Assembly: GCA_020636575.1 (NCBI GenBank)
Contig: JACJXP010000001.1
Location: forward strand, 1,240,001-1,304,000
Direction of reading: 5' to 3'
Origin: Chitinophagales bacterium
GTDB lineage: Bacteria; Bacteroidota; Bacteroidia; Chitinophagales; Chitinophagaceae
DNA length: 64,000 bases
The notes under the pieces are model-generated. The model was not told the origin of the DNA, searched no databases, and saw only the letters and a list, made by a program, of their open reading frames with translations. The position numbers and the translations under genes are program-made. Below, in pieces: positions 7,155 through 16,109 of this stretch. Numbering within the stretch: position 1 is the first letter of the stretch; each line of letters opens with the position of its first letter.

Positions 7155-8528
7155 TTAAAAAAGGTGTTTGTAAACTTCTTCTACCCGGCTCATACTGAGA
7201 ATTTCTATATTGTAATTCTTTCCGGACAATCCCTTTCGGCTGTATTTAGATACAATGATCTTTTCAAAACCTAGTTTTTCTGCTTCAGCAATACGCTGAT
7301 CTACCCTGTTTACAGCCCTGATCTCACCACTTAATCCTACTTCCCCGGTAAAACAAATATTATGCGGAATGGGGACATCTTCATAAGAGGAAAGCAAGGC
7401 GCAAAGTACTGCAAGATCAAGAGAAGGATCTTCTACTTTTATGCCACCTGCTATATTCAAAAACACATCTTTAACACCAAAATGAAATCCGCCTCTTTTT
7501 TCCAGGATCGCCAGCAATAATTGTAAACGACGATTATCAAAGCCGCTTACTGTTCTTTGTGGTGTACCATAAACAGATTGTGTTACCAATGCCTGTACTT
7601 CTATTAAGAGAGGACGCATACCTTCTATGGTAGCAGCAATGGCAATACCACTGAGTTCATCTTCTTTTTGGGTGACCAGGATCTCACTGGGATTGATAAC
7701 ACCTTTCATCCCGGTATCTGTCATTTCATAAATACCCAGTTCTGCCGTGCTGCCAAACCTGTTCTTTAATGTTCTTAATATACGATAAGCATAATGCCGG
7801 TCTCCTTCAAATTGTAATACCGTATCCACCATATGTTCAAGGATCTTTGGTCCGGCTATACTTCCTTCTTTTGTGATATGCCCGATCAAAAAAACAGGCA
7901 CTCCTGTTTCTTTGGCAAACTGTTGAAATTCGGCGGCACACTCCCTTATTTGCGACACACTTCCCGGCGAAGAATCAATGAATGGTGATTGCAATGTTTG
8001 TACTGAATCCACAATGACTAATTCTGGTTTCAGCTTTTTTATCTCCTGGAAAATAACCTGTGTGGATGTTTCTGTTAAGAGGTAAAAATTATCATTGTTG
8101 ATGTTGAGGCGCTGTGCCCGCATTTTTATTTGCTGATCACTTTCTTCTCCGCTGATGTATAATACTTTTAATTCGCCAAGCAGCAAGCCGGTTTGAAGAA
8201 AGAGAGTTGATTTACCAATACCGGGTTCACCAGCTACCAGGATCAAACTTCCTGGTACAATTCCATTACCCAATACACGGTTAAGTTCTGCATCAGGAGT
8301 AATGATCCTTTTTTCTTGCTGAGCTTTTACCTGGCTGAGAGTAATTGTTTTTCCATTTTTCTTTTCAGCATGAAAATCATTCCACTCTTTTTCTTTTGAA
8401 GGGATATTTTTATGTACTACTTCTTCTACAAATGTGTTCCATTGATTGCATGAAGGACATTGACCAGCCCATTTCACACTTTCATAACCGCATTGCTGGC
8501 AAAAGAAGGTAGTTTTAACTTTACTCAT
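7155..8528 (-). CDS. radA: DNA repair protein RadA
   Basis: A 457-residue protein with all RadA features: an N-terminal C4 zinc finger (C10, C13, C24, C27), a RecA-like core with Walker A GEPGIGKST (100-108) and Walker B LVIVDSVQT, the RadA-specific LKNRFG motif, and a C-terminal Lon-like domain. RadA is a DnaB-type helicase that drives branch migration of recombination intermediates and is also needed for chromosomal transformation in other bacteria, which fits its co-transcription with comF. The ATG is at 8526-8528, and a 455-bp intergenic stretch lies upstream. Confidence 0.95.
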   Translation of the reverse strand: MSKVKTTFFCQQCGYESVKWAGQCPSCNQWNTFVEEVVHKNIPSKEKEWNDFHAEKKNGKTITLSQVKAQQEKRIITPDAELNRVLGNGIVPGSLILVAGEPGIGKSTLFLQTGLLLGELKVLYISGEESDQQIKMRAQRLNINNDNFYLLTETSTQVIFQEIKKLKPELVIVDSVQTLQSPFIDSSPGSVSQIRECAAEFQQFAKETGVPVFLIGHITKEGSIAGPKILEHMVDTVLQFEGDRHYAYRILRTLKNRFGSTAELGIYEMTDTGMKGVINPSEILVTQKEDELSGIAIAATIEGMRPLLIEVQALVTQSVYGTPQRTVSGFDNRRLQLLLAILEKRGGFHFGVKDVFLNIAGGIKVEDPSLDLAVLCALLSSYEDVPIPHNICFTGEVGLSGEIRAVNRVDQRIAEAEKLGFEKIIVSKYSRKGLSGKNYNIEILSMSRVEEVYKHLF

Positions 8529-8637
8529 TCAGGTAAAATTAACTGATTGAAAAATGTGAACTGGAATCTATTTAGTGGAGTGTAATACCGGAGTAATGTT
8601 CCAACGTTGTTTGTAAAAAAGAGTGATTTGCGGTACG

Positions 8638-8665
8638 TAAAAAGGGCCAATCTGTTGATTGACCC
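8638..8665 (-). terminator. Terminator-like hairpin upstream of radA; possible end of a small RNA
   Basis: On the minus strand GGGTCAATC, loop AACA and GATTGGCCC form a 9-bp stem (one G-U pair) followed by TTTTTA. It points towards radA, but no gene lies upstream of it on this strand up to the YugP-type gene. The shape is that of a rho-independent terminator, so it may end an untranslated RNA made from about 8670-8980. The rest of the gap 8529-8983 is A+T-rich; I see no open frame or tRNA in it. Confidence 0.55.
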
Positions 8666-8983
8666 CCTTACTTACTAACCCATTAAATTCTATTGCTAAG
8701 TTACAATTATGGCTCACATTTCAAAATAAATTTTTGCGGTTGTTAATAACTTGAGTTGGGTAAGGGAGGGTAATAAAAAGGGAGAAATCAATTTAAAAAT
8801 ATATTACAAATATTTGATTATAAATTGATTATATTTCAAACAGGCTTTAGGTCAAAAATGGGCTGTTAAGGAATTATTTCTTTTTGGTGGCAGGATCGGG
8901 TGACAAATCGGCGGTTATTTGGCTAATTTCCTAAATGGTCAAAAATTTGATATGGATCAATAACTTAAACAAAAAAAATAAAT

Positions 8984-9676
8984 ATGACATCTGAGATAAT
9001 GATCGTTTCGCTGATCTTCCTTGGTATCAGTTTTTTGGTCTCATCTATACTGAAAAGCAAATTCACTAAGTATAGTAAGATCGGGCTTCAAAGCGGCCTG
9101 ACAGGGCGGGAAATAGCCGAGAAGATGCTTCGTGAAAATGGGATTTATGATGTGACTGTAACTTCTGTTCAGGGATTTCTTTCAGACCATTATAACCCGG
9201 TTAAAAAGACGGTAAACCTGAGTCCGGAAGTATATAACGGCACCAGTGTATCAGCTGCGGCGGTTGCTGCCCACGAATGTGGTCATGCTGTACAACATGC
9301 CACCCAATACGGCCCCTTAATGTTCAGGAGCAAGATGGTCCCGGCGGTACAATGGAGTTCTATGCTGGTAAACTGGATATTACTGGCAGGAATTATTCTG
9401 CTTTACTCAACTAATAATCCTACGGTACTGTTGGTAGGCATCATTATTATGAGTGTAACGGTTTTGTTTACCATTATTACACTTCCTGTAGAGTTTGATG
9501 CCAGCAAAAGAGCTTTGGCCTGGCTTGAAAGAACAAATATTACAAATGCATCAGAATACCCTAAAGCAAAGGATGCCCTGAAATGGGCAGCTACGACCTA
9601 TGTGGTTGCTGCATTGGCAGCTGTGGTGACGCTGATCCAATATATCATGATATTCCTTGGAAGCCGGGATAGGTGA
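8984..9676 (+). CDS. Membrane zinc metallopeptidase, YugP family
   Basis: A 230-residue membrane protein with an N-terminal membrane segment, a soluble stretch holding the zinc-protease motif HECGH (His97, Glu98, His101), and two to three hydrophobic segments near the C-terminus (about 125-160 and 205-225). This matches the Zn_peptidase_2 (YugP) family, whose physiological substrate is not established. The region before HECGH (SDHYNPVKKTVNLSPEVYNG) is the conserved approach to the active site in this family. It is a single-gene unit ending at a strong bidirectional terminator shared with the RNase G gene. Confidence 0.88.
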   Translation: MTSEIMIVSLIFLGISFLVSSILKSKFTKYSKIGLQSGLTGREIAEKMLRENGIYDVTVTSVQGFLSDHYNPVKKTVNLSPEVYNGTSVSAAAVAAHECGHAVQHATQYGPLMFRSKMVPAVQWSSMLVNWILLAGIILLYSTNNPTVLLVGIIIMSVTVLFTIITLPVEFDASKRALAWLERTNITNASEYPKAKDALKWAATTYVVAALAAVVTLIQYIMIFLGSRDR

Positions 9677-9700
9677 TAAAGAGGCAATTATAAGAAACTA

Positions 9701-9727
9701 AAAACCCCGCATTGCGGGGTTTTTTTA
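9701..9727. terminator. Bidirectional terminator between the YugP-type gene and RNase G
   Basis: CCCCGC, loop ATT and GCGGGG, flanked by A residues on the left and a T-run on the right. It works for the plus-strand gene ending at 9676, and on the other strand it touches the stop codon of the RNase G gene. Confidence 0.85.
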
Positions 9728-11278
9728 TAGTTTAATTTCTTCGTCGTGTTGGTTAAAGAATTTGTATTCTGTAAGATGGCAATTACTGTCTTTCTCCAAC
9801 CTGGTTTTCTGGCCGAATTTCTTCTTCCATCTTGCCATTTTATTATTCCATGGCCACCCTTTTGTTAAATAAGCAAACATGATAGGATGTACCACTAGCT
9901 TCAGATTCCGGTTTTTGTGTGTGATGAGATATCCCAGGTCCTTTTCAATTTCATCTTCCAGCAGGAGGGTGGAGGTTATTTTGCCTGTACCATTACAGCT
10001 TGGGCAAACTTCCTGTGTATTGATATTTACCTCCGGCTTCATCCGCTGACGGGTGATCTGCATAAGGCCGAACTTCGAAATGGGAAGTACTGCATGTTTG
10101 GCCCTGTCAGGGTTCATGAATTCTTCCATTTTTTCAACCAGCTTTCTCTTGTTCTCAGGAAGCTTCATGTCAATAAAATCGACCACAATGATACCGCCAA
10201 GGTCTCTTAGGCGAAGTTGTCTTGCAATTTCTTCAGCAGCTTCAAGATTGGTTTCAATGGCATTCTGTTCCTGGTTGTTGCCTACGCTTTTATAACCGCT
10301 GTTTACATCAATTACATGCAAAGCTTCAGTATGTTCAATTATGAGATATGCGCCGCTATTAAGATTTACTGTTTTGCCAAAAGATGATTTTACCTGTTTG
10401 GTAACACCGAATGAATCAAAAATGGGAGAACCGTTTTGGTAAAAGGAAACAATATCTGCCTTTTCAGGAGCTATTTTTTGAATATAGCTTCTCGTATCAC
10501 TATAAATATTTCTGTCGTTCACCACAATGCGGTTAAAATCCTCGTTCAGCAGATCTCTTAGAATACTTGTTGTTTTGGTTTGCTCACTTAAAATACGGGT
10601 AGGAGCAGTAGAGCCTTTCAGGTTTTGTTGAATGGTCTTCCAGGTAGCCACTAAAGTGGAAAGATCTTCATGGAGTTCTGCCGTATTTTTTCCCTCAGCA
10701 GCGGTACGAACAATTACACCAAAATTTTTTGGTTTGATCGCCTCCACAATTTTCTGAAGTCTTTTTCTTTCTTCTGAAGTATGAATTTTCCGGGAAACTG
10801 CTACTATATCATTGAATGGTGTAAGTACAACAAAACGTCCGGGTAATGATATCTCGCAACTTAACCTTGGCCCTTTTGCAGCAATGGGTTCCTTTAATAT
10901 CTGTACAAGAATGTTTGGCTTTCCGGAAAGAACTTCATTGATTTTTCCGGTTTTAATTATCTCCGGTTCAATGGTAAATTTTCCAAAATCTAAGCCTCCC
11001 TCGCTTTTATCGTTCATACACATATGTGTGAACTTAAGAAGGGATTTAGCATAAGGACTCAGATCAGTATAGTGAAGGAATGCGTCTTTTTCAAAACCAA
11101 CATCTACAAATGCGGCGTTAAGCCCGGGAATAAGCTTTTTAACTTTACCCAGGTATAGATCGCCTACGGCAAAACGGGCATCACTTTTTTCGTTATGCAG
11201 TTCTACCAGCTTTTTGTCCTCCAACAGGGCAATTTCTACACCCTGGGGAACAGCATTAATAACTAACTCTTTGTTCAT
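9725..11278 (-). CDS. rng: Ribonuclease G/E family protein
   Basis: A 517-residue endoribonuclease. Order of parts: an S1 RNA-binding domain (VGDLYLGKVKKLIPGLNAAF onward, about residues 38-125), the catalytic domain with the metal-binding aspartates in HVIDVNSG and VVDFIDM, and the zinc-link CPSCNGTG. There is no long C-terminal scaffold, so it is RNase G-like rather than full RNase E. It cuts single-stranded A/U-rich RNA in mRNA turnover and rRNA maturation. The gene that follows upstream on the same strand encodes a 31-residue ribosomal-type protein; the 190-bp gap between them makes a shared transcript uncertain. Confidence 0.92.
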   Translation of the reverse strand: MNKELVINAVPQGVEIALLEDKKLVELHNEKSDARFAVGDLYLGKVKKLIPGLNAAFVDVGFEKDAFLHYTDLSPYAKSLLKFTHMCMNDKSEGGLDFGKFTIEPEIIKTGKINEVLSGKPNILVQILKEPIAAKGPRLSCEISLPGRFVVLTPFNDIVAVSRKIHTSEERKRLQKIVEAIKPKNFGVIVRTAAEGKNTAELHEDLSTLVATWKTIQQNLKGSTAPTRILSEQTKTTSILRDLLNEDFNRIVVNDRNIYSDTRSYIQKIAPEKADIVSFYQNGSPIFDSFGVTKQVKSSFGKTVNLNSGAYLIIEHTEALHVIDVNSGYKSVGNNQEQNAIETNLEAAEEIARQLRLRDLGGIIVVDFIDMKLPENKRKLVEKMEEFMNPDRAKHAVLPISKFGLMQITRQRMKPEVNINTQEVCPSCNGTGKITSTLLLEDEIEKDLGYLITHKNRNLKLVVHPIMFAYLTKGWPWNNKMARWKKKFGQKTRLEKDSNCHLTEYKFFNQHDEEIKL

Positions 11279-11470
11279 TACAGCTTACCTAAACATGAAA
11301 TACCCATGTGCTGTAAAAACACCAGTTGTATGTTGATGTATTCAACTACAGTGACATCCTGAGCCAAAGTTTTTGCGATGAAACGGCGGGGAATGCAAAT
11401 GCTTAAGGCAAACAACTGATGAACTGAAACAGCCCCCACGGAACGGGAGCTGAGTTACATCAAAGAAAAA

Positions 11471-11566
11471 TTATTTATTCTTTTTCTTATGACGATTCTT
11501 TCTCAGTCTTTTTTTACGCTTGTGCGTCGCAATTTTATGACGCTTTCTCTTTTTACCACAAGGCAT
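11471..11566 (-). CDS. 31-residue ribosome-associated protein, AURKAIP1/COX24 (mS38-like) family
   Basis: A very small basic protein that begins M-P-C-G-K-K-R-K-R-H-K and ends in K-K-K-N-K; nearly two thirds of its residues are Lys, Arg or His. The pattern is that of the small AURKAIP1/COX24-domain proteins conserved across Bacteroidota and related to mitochondrial mS38 and mycobacterial bS22, which sit in rRNA of the small ribosomal subunit. The reading frame is exact from ATG (11564-11566) to TAA (11471-11473). It is easily missed by gene callers because of its size. The stretch 11279-11470 holds nothing else I can recognise. Confidence 0.8.
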   Translation of the reverse strand: MPCGKKRKRHKIATHKRKKRLRKNRHKKKNK

Positions 11567-11613
11567 ACTCAAATGATTTTTAAATAACGTTTATTAATAA
11601 GTTTTATAAGGTT

Positions 11614-12459
11614 TCAGTTTTGAAGCTCTTTGATCCTTTCTGCTACAGCTGCTTTCATCTCTGGCTGCATAATAAGCGGAATACTTTTTTGATACCAGGC
11701 AACAGCATTTTGTTTGTCGCCGGTCCTTTCAAAAGTATCTGCTAAAAGCATGATAGCCTCCAGGTTATTGGTTTCCAATCTGTTCACTGTCTGTAAACGG
11801 TTGATAGCTTTGTCATATTGTCCTGACATCAGCAAACCTTTTGCCATCAGCATCTGTGCATATAAGTTAGTGCTATCCCTTTCTACTACGTCTTTGATCC
11901 GGCTAACCCCCTCCATAGGATTTTGGGCTATGTTTCCGAATAAGTAGCAGGCGCCAATACCAGCTTTAGCTGAATCATTAGCAGGGTTTAACTTCAAAGA
12001 TCTCTCAAATAAATCCTTGGATTCCAACGCTTTCCATTGCCTCCTTTCGGTAACGGCATCAGTCTGTAGGTTGTCCAAAAACAAACGGGCAGCAAAGGTG
12101 AGGCTTTTTTCTGAATTTTCCAATCTGGCAGCTTCGGCTTCATACCAGGCATAAGGCTCAAATATTTTGACGGAATCGCTCCAAAAACGGGCAAGTTGAT
12201 GATAAAGGTGAATTTTTTCTTCTTTATCTGCTTTGGATAAGGAGTTTTCAAGGGTTTCAACCTTTTCTTTTTGCGATGGACCAAGCTGGTCTTTAGCCAT
12301 AACCAGAATACTATCAACAGGAAGCAGGTTTTCTGCAAGGTCATGCTGATGTTCTTCTTTCGTATCCGCTACCTTTTTAGCAGGAACAGTTCTGGCAAAA
12401 AATAATGCAGCCATTAACAACACGGCTACTGCCAAAGTGATCCATTGGGGTTTCTTCAC
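11614..12459 (-). CDS. Membrane-anchored TPR protein
   Basis: A 281-residue protein with a GTG start, one N-terminal transmembrane segment (about residues 7-22) and a long soluble part with tetratricopeptide-like repeats (ALESKDLFERSLKLNPAND, SAKAGIGACYLFGNIAQ, QMLMAKGLLMSGQYDKAINR, EAIMLLADTFERTGDKQNAVAWYQKS). TPR domains bind other proteins; the partner is unknown. It lies 97 nt downstream of the HU gene on the same strand, an arrangement also seen in other Bacteroidota. A TAACTTTG promoter box lies 20 nt upstream. Confidence 0.75.
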   Translation of the reverse strand: MKKPQWITLAVAVLLMAALFFARTVPAKKVADTKEEHQHDLAENLLPVDSILVMAKDQLGPSQKEKVETLENSLSKADKEEKIHLYHQLARFWSDSVKIFEPYAWYEAEAARLENSEKSLTFAARLFLDNLQTDAVTERRQWKALESKDLFERSLKLNPANDSAKAGIGACYLFGNIAQNPMEGVSRIKDVVERDSTNLYAQMLMAKGLLMSGQYDKAINRLQTVNRLETNNLEAIMLLADTFERTGDKQNAVAWYQKSIPLIMQPEMKAAVAERIKELQN

Positions 12460-12478
12460 ATTAATAAAATTAAGGTTG

Positions 12479-12486
12479 CAAAGTTA
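12479..12486 (-). promoter_or_regulatory. -7 box (TAACTTTG) before the TPR gene
   Basis: A perfect TAnnTTTG element on the minus strand, 19 nt upstream of the GTG start. No clear -33 TTG at the standard distance. Confidence 0.4.
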
Positions 12487-12556
12487 CCTCAATAACTGTA
12501 AGGAATGGCTTAATTAGATAACTGAAATAAGAATATCTGGATTACAGAAGGAAAGA

Positions 12557-12880
12557 TCAATTGTCGGCATCTTCGCCGGGACCAGAATCGGGTTTTGGTT
12601 CCTGCAACTTCTTCACTTCTGCAACAAATTCTTTTGCAGGTTTAAAAGCAGGAATATAATGTTCTGGAATATGTACAGCAATATTCTTTTTAATATTTCG
12701 GCCAATCTTAGCAGCCCTTTTTTTGGTAATAAAACTGCCAAAGCCACGGATATAAATATTTTCTCCGCCAGCCAGGGTATCTTTTACTTCCTTGAACATG
12801 GTTTCAAGTGTAACAAGGACATCCACTTTTGGTATCCCTGTTTTTTCTGAAATCTGATTGACCAGGTCTGCTTTTCTCAT
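12557..12880 (-). CDS. HU/IHF-family DNA-binding protein
   Basis: A 107-residue histone-like protein. The N-terminal helix pair (KADLVNQISEKTGIPKVDV) is followed by the family signature ENIYIRGFGSF and a DNA-binding arm with basic residues and a proline (AVHIPEHYIPAFKPAKEF). The last 15 residues are an acidic tail (DSGPGEDADN) beyond the HU core. It bends and compacts DNA as a dimer. A likely promoter lies upstream on the minus strand (TTGACT, about 17 nt, TAAATTAG). Confidence 0.9.
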   Translation of the reverse strand: MRKADLVNQISEKTGIPKVDVLVTLETMFKEVKDTLAGGENIYIRGFGSFITKKRAAKIGRNIKKNIAVHIPEHYIPAFKPAKEFVAEVKKLQEPKPDSGPGEDADN

Positions 12881-13046
12881 TGTTGCAGGTTTTTGATTAG
12901 TAGATCCGCAAGGATTATGGGACTAATTTATGATAAAATTATATGATAGTCAACCAAATAGGGATAATTTTTTTTATCATTTCTTCATTTTAATTTGCCG
13001 GATACTTGTAATCCGGAGAGCTAAAAACCGGCATTGAACAGACTTT

Positions 13047-14129
13047 ATGACAAAAAAGCGGAACCAGGAACTAAAAAAAAGCTTCGCAAAGACTCTTTTA
13101 AGGTGGAACAGGTATCAAAATAAGCGTCAAATGCCGTGGAAAGGGGAAAAAGACCCGTATAGGATCTGGCTGAGTGAGATCATTTTACAACAAACAAGGG
13201 TTGAGCAGGGATTGGCCTATTATGAGAGATTTATCAAAACTTTCCCGACGGTACAGGATTTGGCCAAAGCTCCGGAAGCAAAGGTCTTTAAACTATGGGA
13301 AGGGCTTGGTTATTATTCCCGTTGCCGCAACCTGATAGCTTCAGCAAAATATATCGCAAAAGAGCTTAAGGGTCAATTTCCGGATTCGTATGAGAATATT
13401 AAAGCCCTAAAGGGGGTAGGCTCTTATACTGCAGCCGCAATCGCTTCATTCGCCTATAACTTACCCTATGCGGTTGTTGATGGGAATGTATTCAGGGTTT
13501 TGGCAAGGCTGTTTGGTGTTCATCTTCCAATTGACTCAACTGAAGGGAAAAAAAATTTTTCGACGCTGGCGGAAGATCTTTTGGATAAAAAGCTTCCGGG
13601 TAAATACAACCAGGCGATCATGGACTTTGGGGCCACAGTCTGTAAACCGGTAGCACCGCTTTGCAATAAATGCGTTTTTAACGGATCATGTTATGCTAAT
13701 CTTAATAGCCAGGTAGCGCTGCTACCCATAAAGGATAAAAAACCAGCCATTAAAAAAAGATGGTTCTACTACCTGGTTCTTGAGAGTGAAGAACAGCTTG
13801 CTATCCATAAACGTACGCATAAAGATATCTGGCAGGGTTTATATGAGTTTGTGTTAATTGAAGCAACAAAAGAAACCAGTGGGTCTGTTATTTTGGAGCA
13901 GGCGGTTGGTAGAGGATGGCTTCCCAGAAATAAATTTGATGTGGCGAATGTTTCTAAAATATTCAGACAGCAGCTATCTCACCAACAAATAACCGGGAGG
14001 TTTATAACTGTGCGTATCAAACGACAAGAAAAGATGCCAGCAAAAATGATCTGGATTAAAAAAAGCCGTCTGAAAAAATACCCGTTTCCCAAATTTATCA
14101 ACGAATTTATCGGCACAAAGGAAGTATGA
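13047..14129 (+). CDS. mutY: A/G-specific adenine glycosylase
   Basis: A 360-residue base-excision repair enzyme that removes adenine mispaired with 8-oxoguanine. Visible features: catalytic Glu near residue 44 in LSEIILQQTRV, the helix-hairpin-helix LKGVGSYTAAAIASFAY followed by the catalytic Asp in AVVDGNVFRVLAR, the iron-sulfur cluster C-x6-C-x2-C-x5-C in CKPVAPLCNKCVFNGSC, and a C-terminal NUDIX-like domain that reads the oxidised base. It is the first gene of the conserved mutY-ssb-gldE-gldD block. Confidence 0.95.
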   Translation: MTKKRNQELKKSFAKTLLRWNRYQNKRQMPWKGEKDPYRIWLSEIILQQTRVEQGLAYYERFIKTFPTVQDLAKAPEAKVFKLWEGLGYYSRCRNLIASAKYIAKELKGQFPDSYENIKALKGVGSYTAAAIASFAYNLPYAVVDGNVFRVLARLFGVHLPIDSTEGKKNFSTLAEDLLDKKLPGKYNQAIMDFGATVCKPVAPLCNKCVFNGSCYANLNSQVALLPIKDKKPAIKKRWFYYLVLESEEQLAIHKRTHKDIWQGLYEFVLIEATKETSGSVILEQAVGRGWLPRNKFDVANVSKIFRQQLSHQQITGRFITVRIKRQEKMPAKMIWIKKSRLKKYPFPKFINEFIGTKEV

Positions 14130-14258
14130 CCGGGTCTTTTAACTTTTACTTTTCCGGAATAGGGTAAAAAAAATTAACTTTAAGAAGCATTAGCCCTTCG
14201 ATGAATTATTAAACCGGTCTTACGAAACTTATTTCGTGGACGAAAGAAAGATAAAGTT

Positions 14259-14681
14259 ATGAGAGGCGTAAACAGAGTAATGCTGATCGGAAACCTGGGT
14301 AAAGACCCGGATGTACAGCACCTGGATGGAAATATAGCTGTAGCCAAATTCCCACTAGCAACAACGGAAACATTTAAAGACAGAACCGGCAAACTTGTGT
14401 CACAAACAGAATGGCATACGGTAGTGCTATGGCGTGGCCTTGCGGAACTGGCTCAAAAATATTTGCATAAGAGCAGCCTGGTTTATATTGAAGGCCGTTT
14501 GCGTACCCGCAGTTGGGACGATAAGGACGGTAACCGGAAGTTTGCAACTGAAGTGGTGGGGGATAACCTGATCATGCTTGATAAAAGAATGGATGGAGGA
14601 TCAGGTTCCGGAGATAGCGGAATGGAGGGAATGGAGCCCGACTCGCCGATTGGAGATCCGTCCGAAAGTCTTCCTTTCTAA
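14259..14681 (+). CDS. ssb: Single-stranded DNA-binding protein
   Basis: A 140-residue protein. The OB fold occupies about the first 105 residues (VNRVMLIGNLGKDPDVQ, TEWHTVVLWRGLAE, YIEGRLRTRSWDDKDGNRK). A short glycine-rich linker and an acidic tip ending E-S-L-P-F follow; the usual tip is D-D-I-P-F, so the terminal proline-phenylalanine that docks repair proteins is kept. It coats single-stranded DNA in replication and repair. It lies between mutY and gldE in the standard Bacteroidota order. Confidence 0.93.
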   Translation: MRGVNRVMLIGNLGKDPDVQHLDGNIAVAKFPLATTETFKDRTGKLVSQTEWHTVVLWRGLAELAQKYLHKSSLVYIEGRLRTRSWDDKDGNRKFATEVVGDNLIMLDKRMDGGSGSGDSGMEGMEPDSPIGDPSESLPF

Positions 14682-14759
14682 AAGCATAAGAAAAACGAGT
14701 AGTTTTGTACTTAGCAGCAGGGTCACTCTGCTTGCAAGGTTTAAATAAAAATTCAATAT

Positions 14760-16100
14760 TTGGATAATCTTCCATTGTTTCACCAATTAGCTGACTACTT
14801 CCTTTATGTATTGCTGGCGGTTAATCCACAAGGAACGACTGTATTGATCATAAGTTTGGTGGTTTTGCTTTTACTCACTTTTACCATTTCTGGTGCTGAG
14901 GTTGCTTTATTCTCCCTTTCGGGTAAGGATATAAATATGCTTAAAACCAAACAGCATACATCAGCAAAAAGGATCGTCAATCTGTTGGAAGAACCCAAAG
15001 AAGTATATGCCTCATTACTGATAGCAGGAACTTTTGTCAATATTAGCATTATCGTACTTGCCAATTACCTCATCAATCGTTTTATAGTGTTTGAGAGGCC
15101 AGGAGGAGTATTGGTTATATTGATAAAGGTGCTGGTGATTGCTTTCGTACTTGTTTTTTTTGGGCGAATATTACCCAAGGTATGGGCTACTCAAAATAAT
15201 TTAAGGTTTGCATATGGTTCCTCATCAATTGTGGAAGGCTTGCATTTGCTATTGCGAAGGATCAGTAAATCAATTGTAGGGTTGGCAAACAGCATTGGTA
15301 AAAAAGCTGGCGCAGATAAGGCCCAGGCCTTGAGTTTAAAGGAGCTGGATGAGGCCATAGATGTTAAAAGCAATGCAGAAGTTTCTCAACAGGAAAAAAA
15401 TATCATTAAAGGGGTTATTAAGTTTGGTAATATTTCAGTGAGACAGGTTATGCGCAGCCGCCTGGAGGTAAATGGTATTGCGTATCGGTCAACTTTCAGG
15501 CAAGTATTAAAAAGAGTGGAAGAACTGCACTATTCAAGGCTTCCTGTTTACAAAGAAAACCTTGATGATATAGCAGGCATTCTCAATACAAAAGATCTTA
15601 TTCCTTATTTGCATGAGAACGAAGATTTTGACTGGCACACACTTTTAAGACAACCTTATTTTGTACCAGAGTCAAAGCTTATTGAAGATCTTCTTAAAGA
15701 TTTTCAGCTGAAAAGAACACATTTTGCTGTGGTAGTGGATGAATTTGGCGGTACAAGTGGAATTGTCACTATGGAAGATATTCTTGAAGAAGTAGTAGGT
15801 GATATAAAGGATGAGTTTGATAATGATGAAACAGATAGTTATAAACTGGATGATTACAACTACATCTTTGAAGGAAAGATCATGATACATGATATGTGTC
15901 GTATAATGAAACTACCCATGAATACGTTTGATGAGGTAAAAGGGGATAGCGAATCACTGGCAGGACTGGTTTTAGAAGTGGCTGGCGAATTTCCTGCTGC
16001 TGAGTGGGTAATTCCCTGTGGCGATTTTGAATTTACCATCATGGAAACAGTCAACAACCGCATACAACTTGTAAAAGTTACTATCAAACCAAATGAATAA
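14760..16100 (+). CDS. gldE: Gliding-motility protein GldE (CBS-domain membrane protein)
   Basis: A 446-residue CNNM/HlyC-type protein. The N-terminal half has about four membrane segments (residues 5-45, 80-110, 118-145), followed by two CBS domains (RSRLEVNGIAYRST to LIPYLHEN, and LLRQPYFVPESKL to MEDILEEVVG) and a CorC/HlyC C-terminal domain. Position directly before gldD identifies it as GldE, which is linked to GldD function in gliding and type IX secretion. The start is taken as TTG at 14760 because the next ATG lies after the first membrane segment; this start is uncertain. Confidence 0.9.
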   Translation: MDNLPLFHQLADYFLYVLLAVNPQGTTVLIISLVVLLLLTFTISGAEVALFSLSGKDINMLKTKQHTSAKRIVNLLEEPKEVYASLLIAGTFVNISIIVLANYLINRFIVFERPGGVLVILIKVLVIAFVLVFFGRILPKVWATQNNLRFAYGSSSIVEGLHLLLRRISKSIVGLANSIGKKAGADKAQALSLKELDEAIDVKSNAEVSQQEKNIIKGVIKFGNISVRQVMRSRLEVNGIAYRSTFRQVLKRVEELHYSRLPVYKENLDDIAGILNTKDLIPYLHENEDFDWHTLLRQPYFVPESKLIEDLLKDFQLKRTHFAVVVDEFGGTSGIVTMEDILEEVVGDIKDEFDNDETDSYKLDDYNYIFEGKIMIHDMCRIMKLPMNTFDEVKGDSESLAGLVLEVAGEFPAAEWVIPCGDFEFTIMETVNNRIQLVKVTIKPNE

Positions 16101-16109
16101 TTTCTTGTA

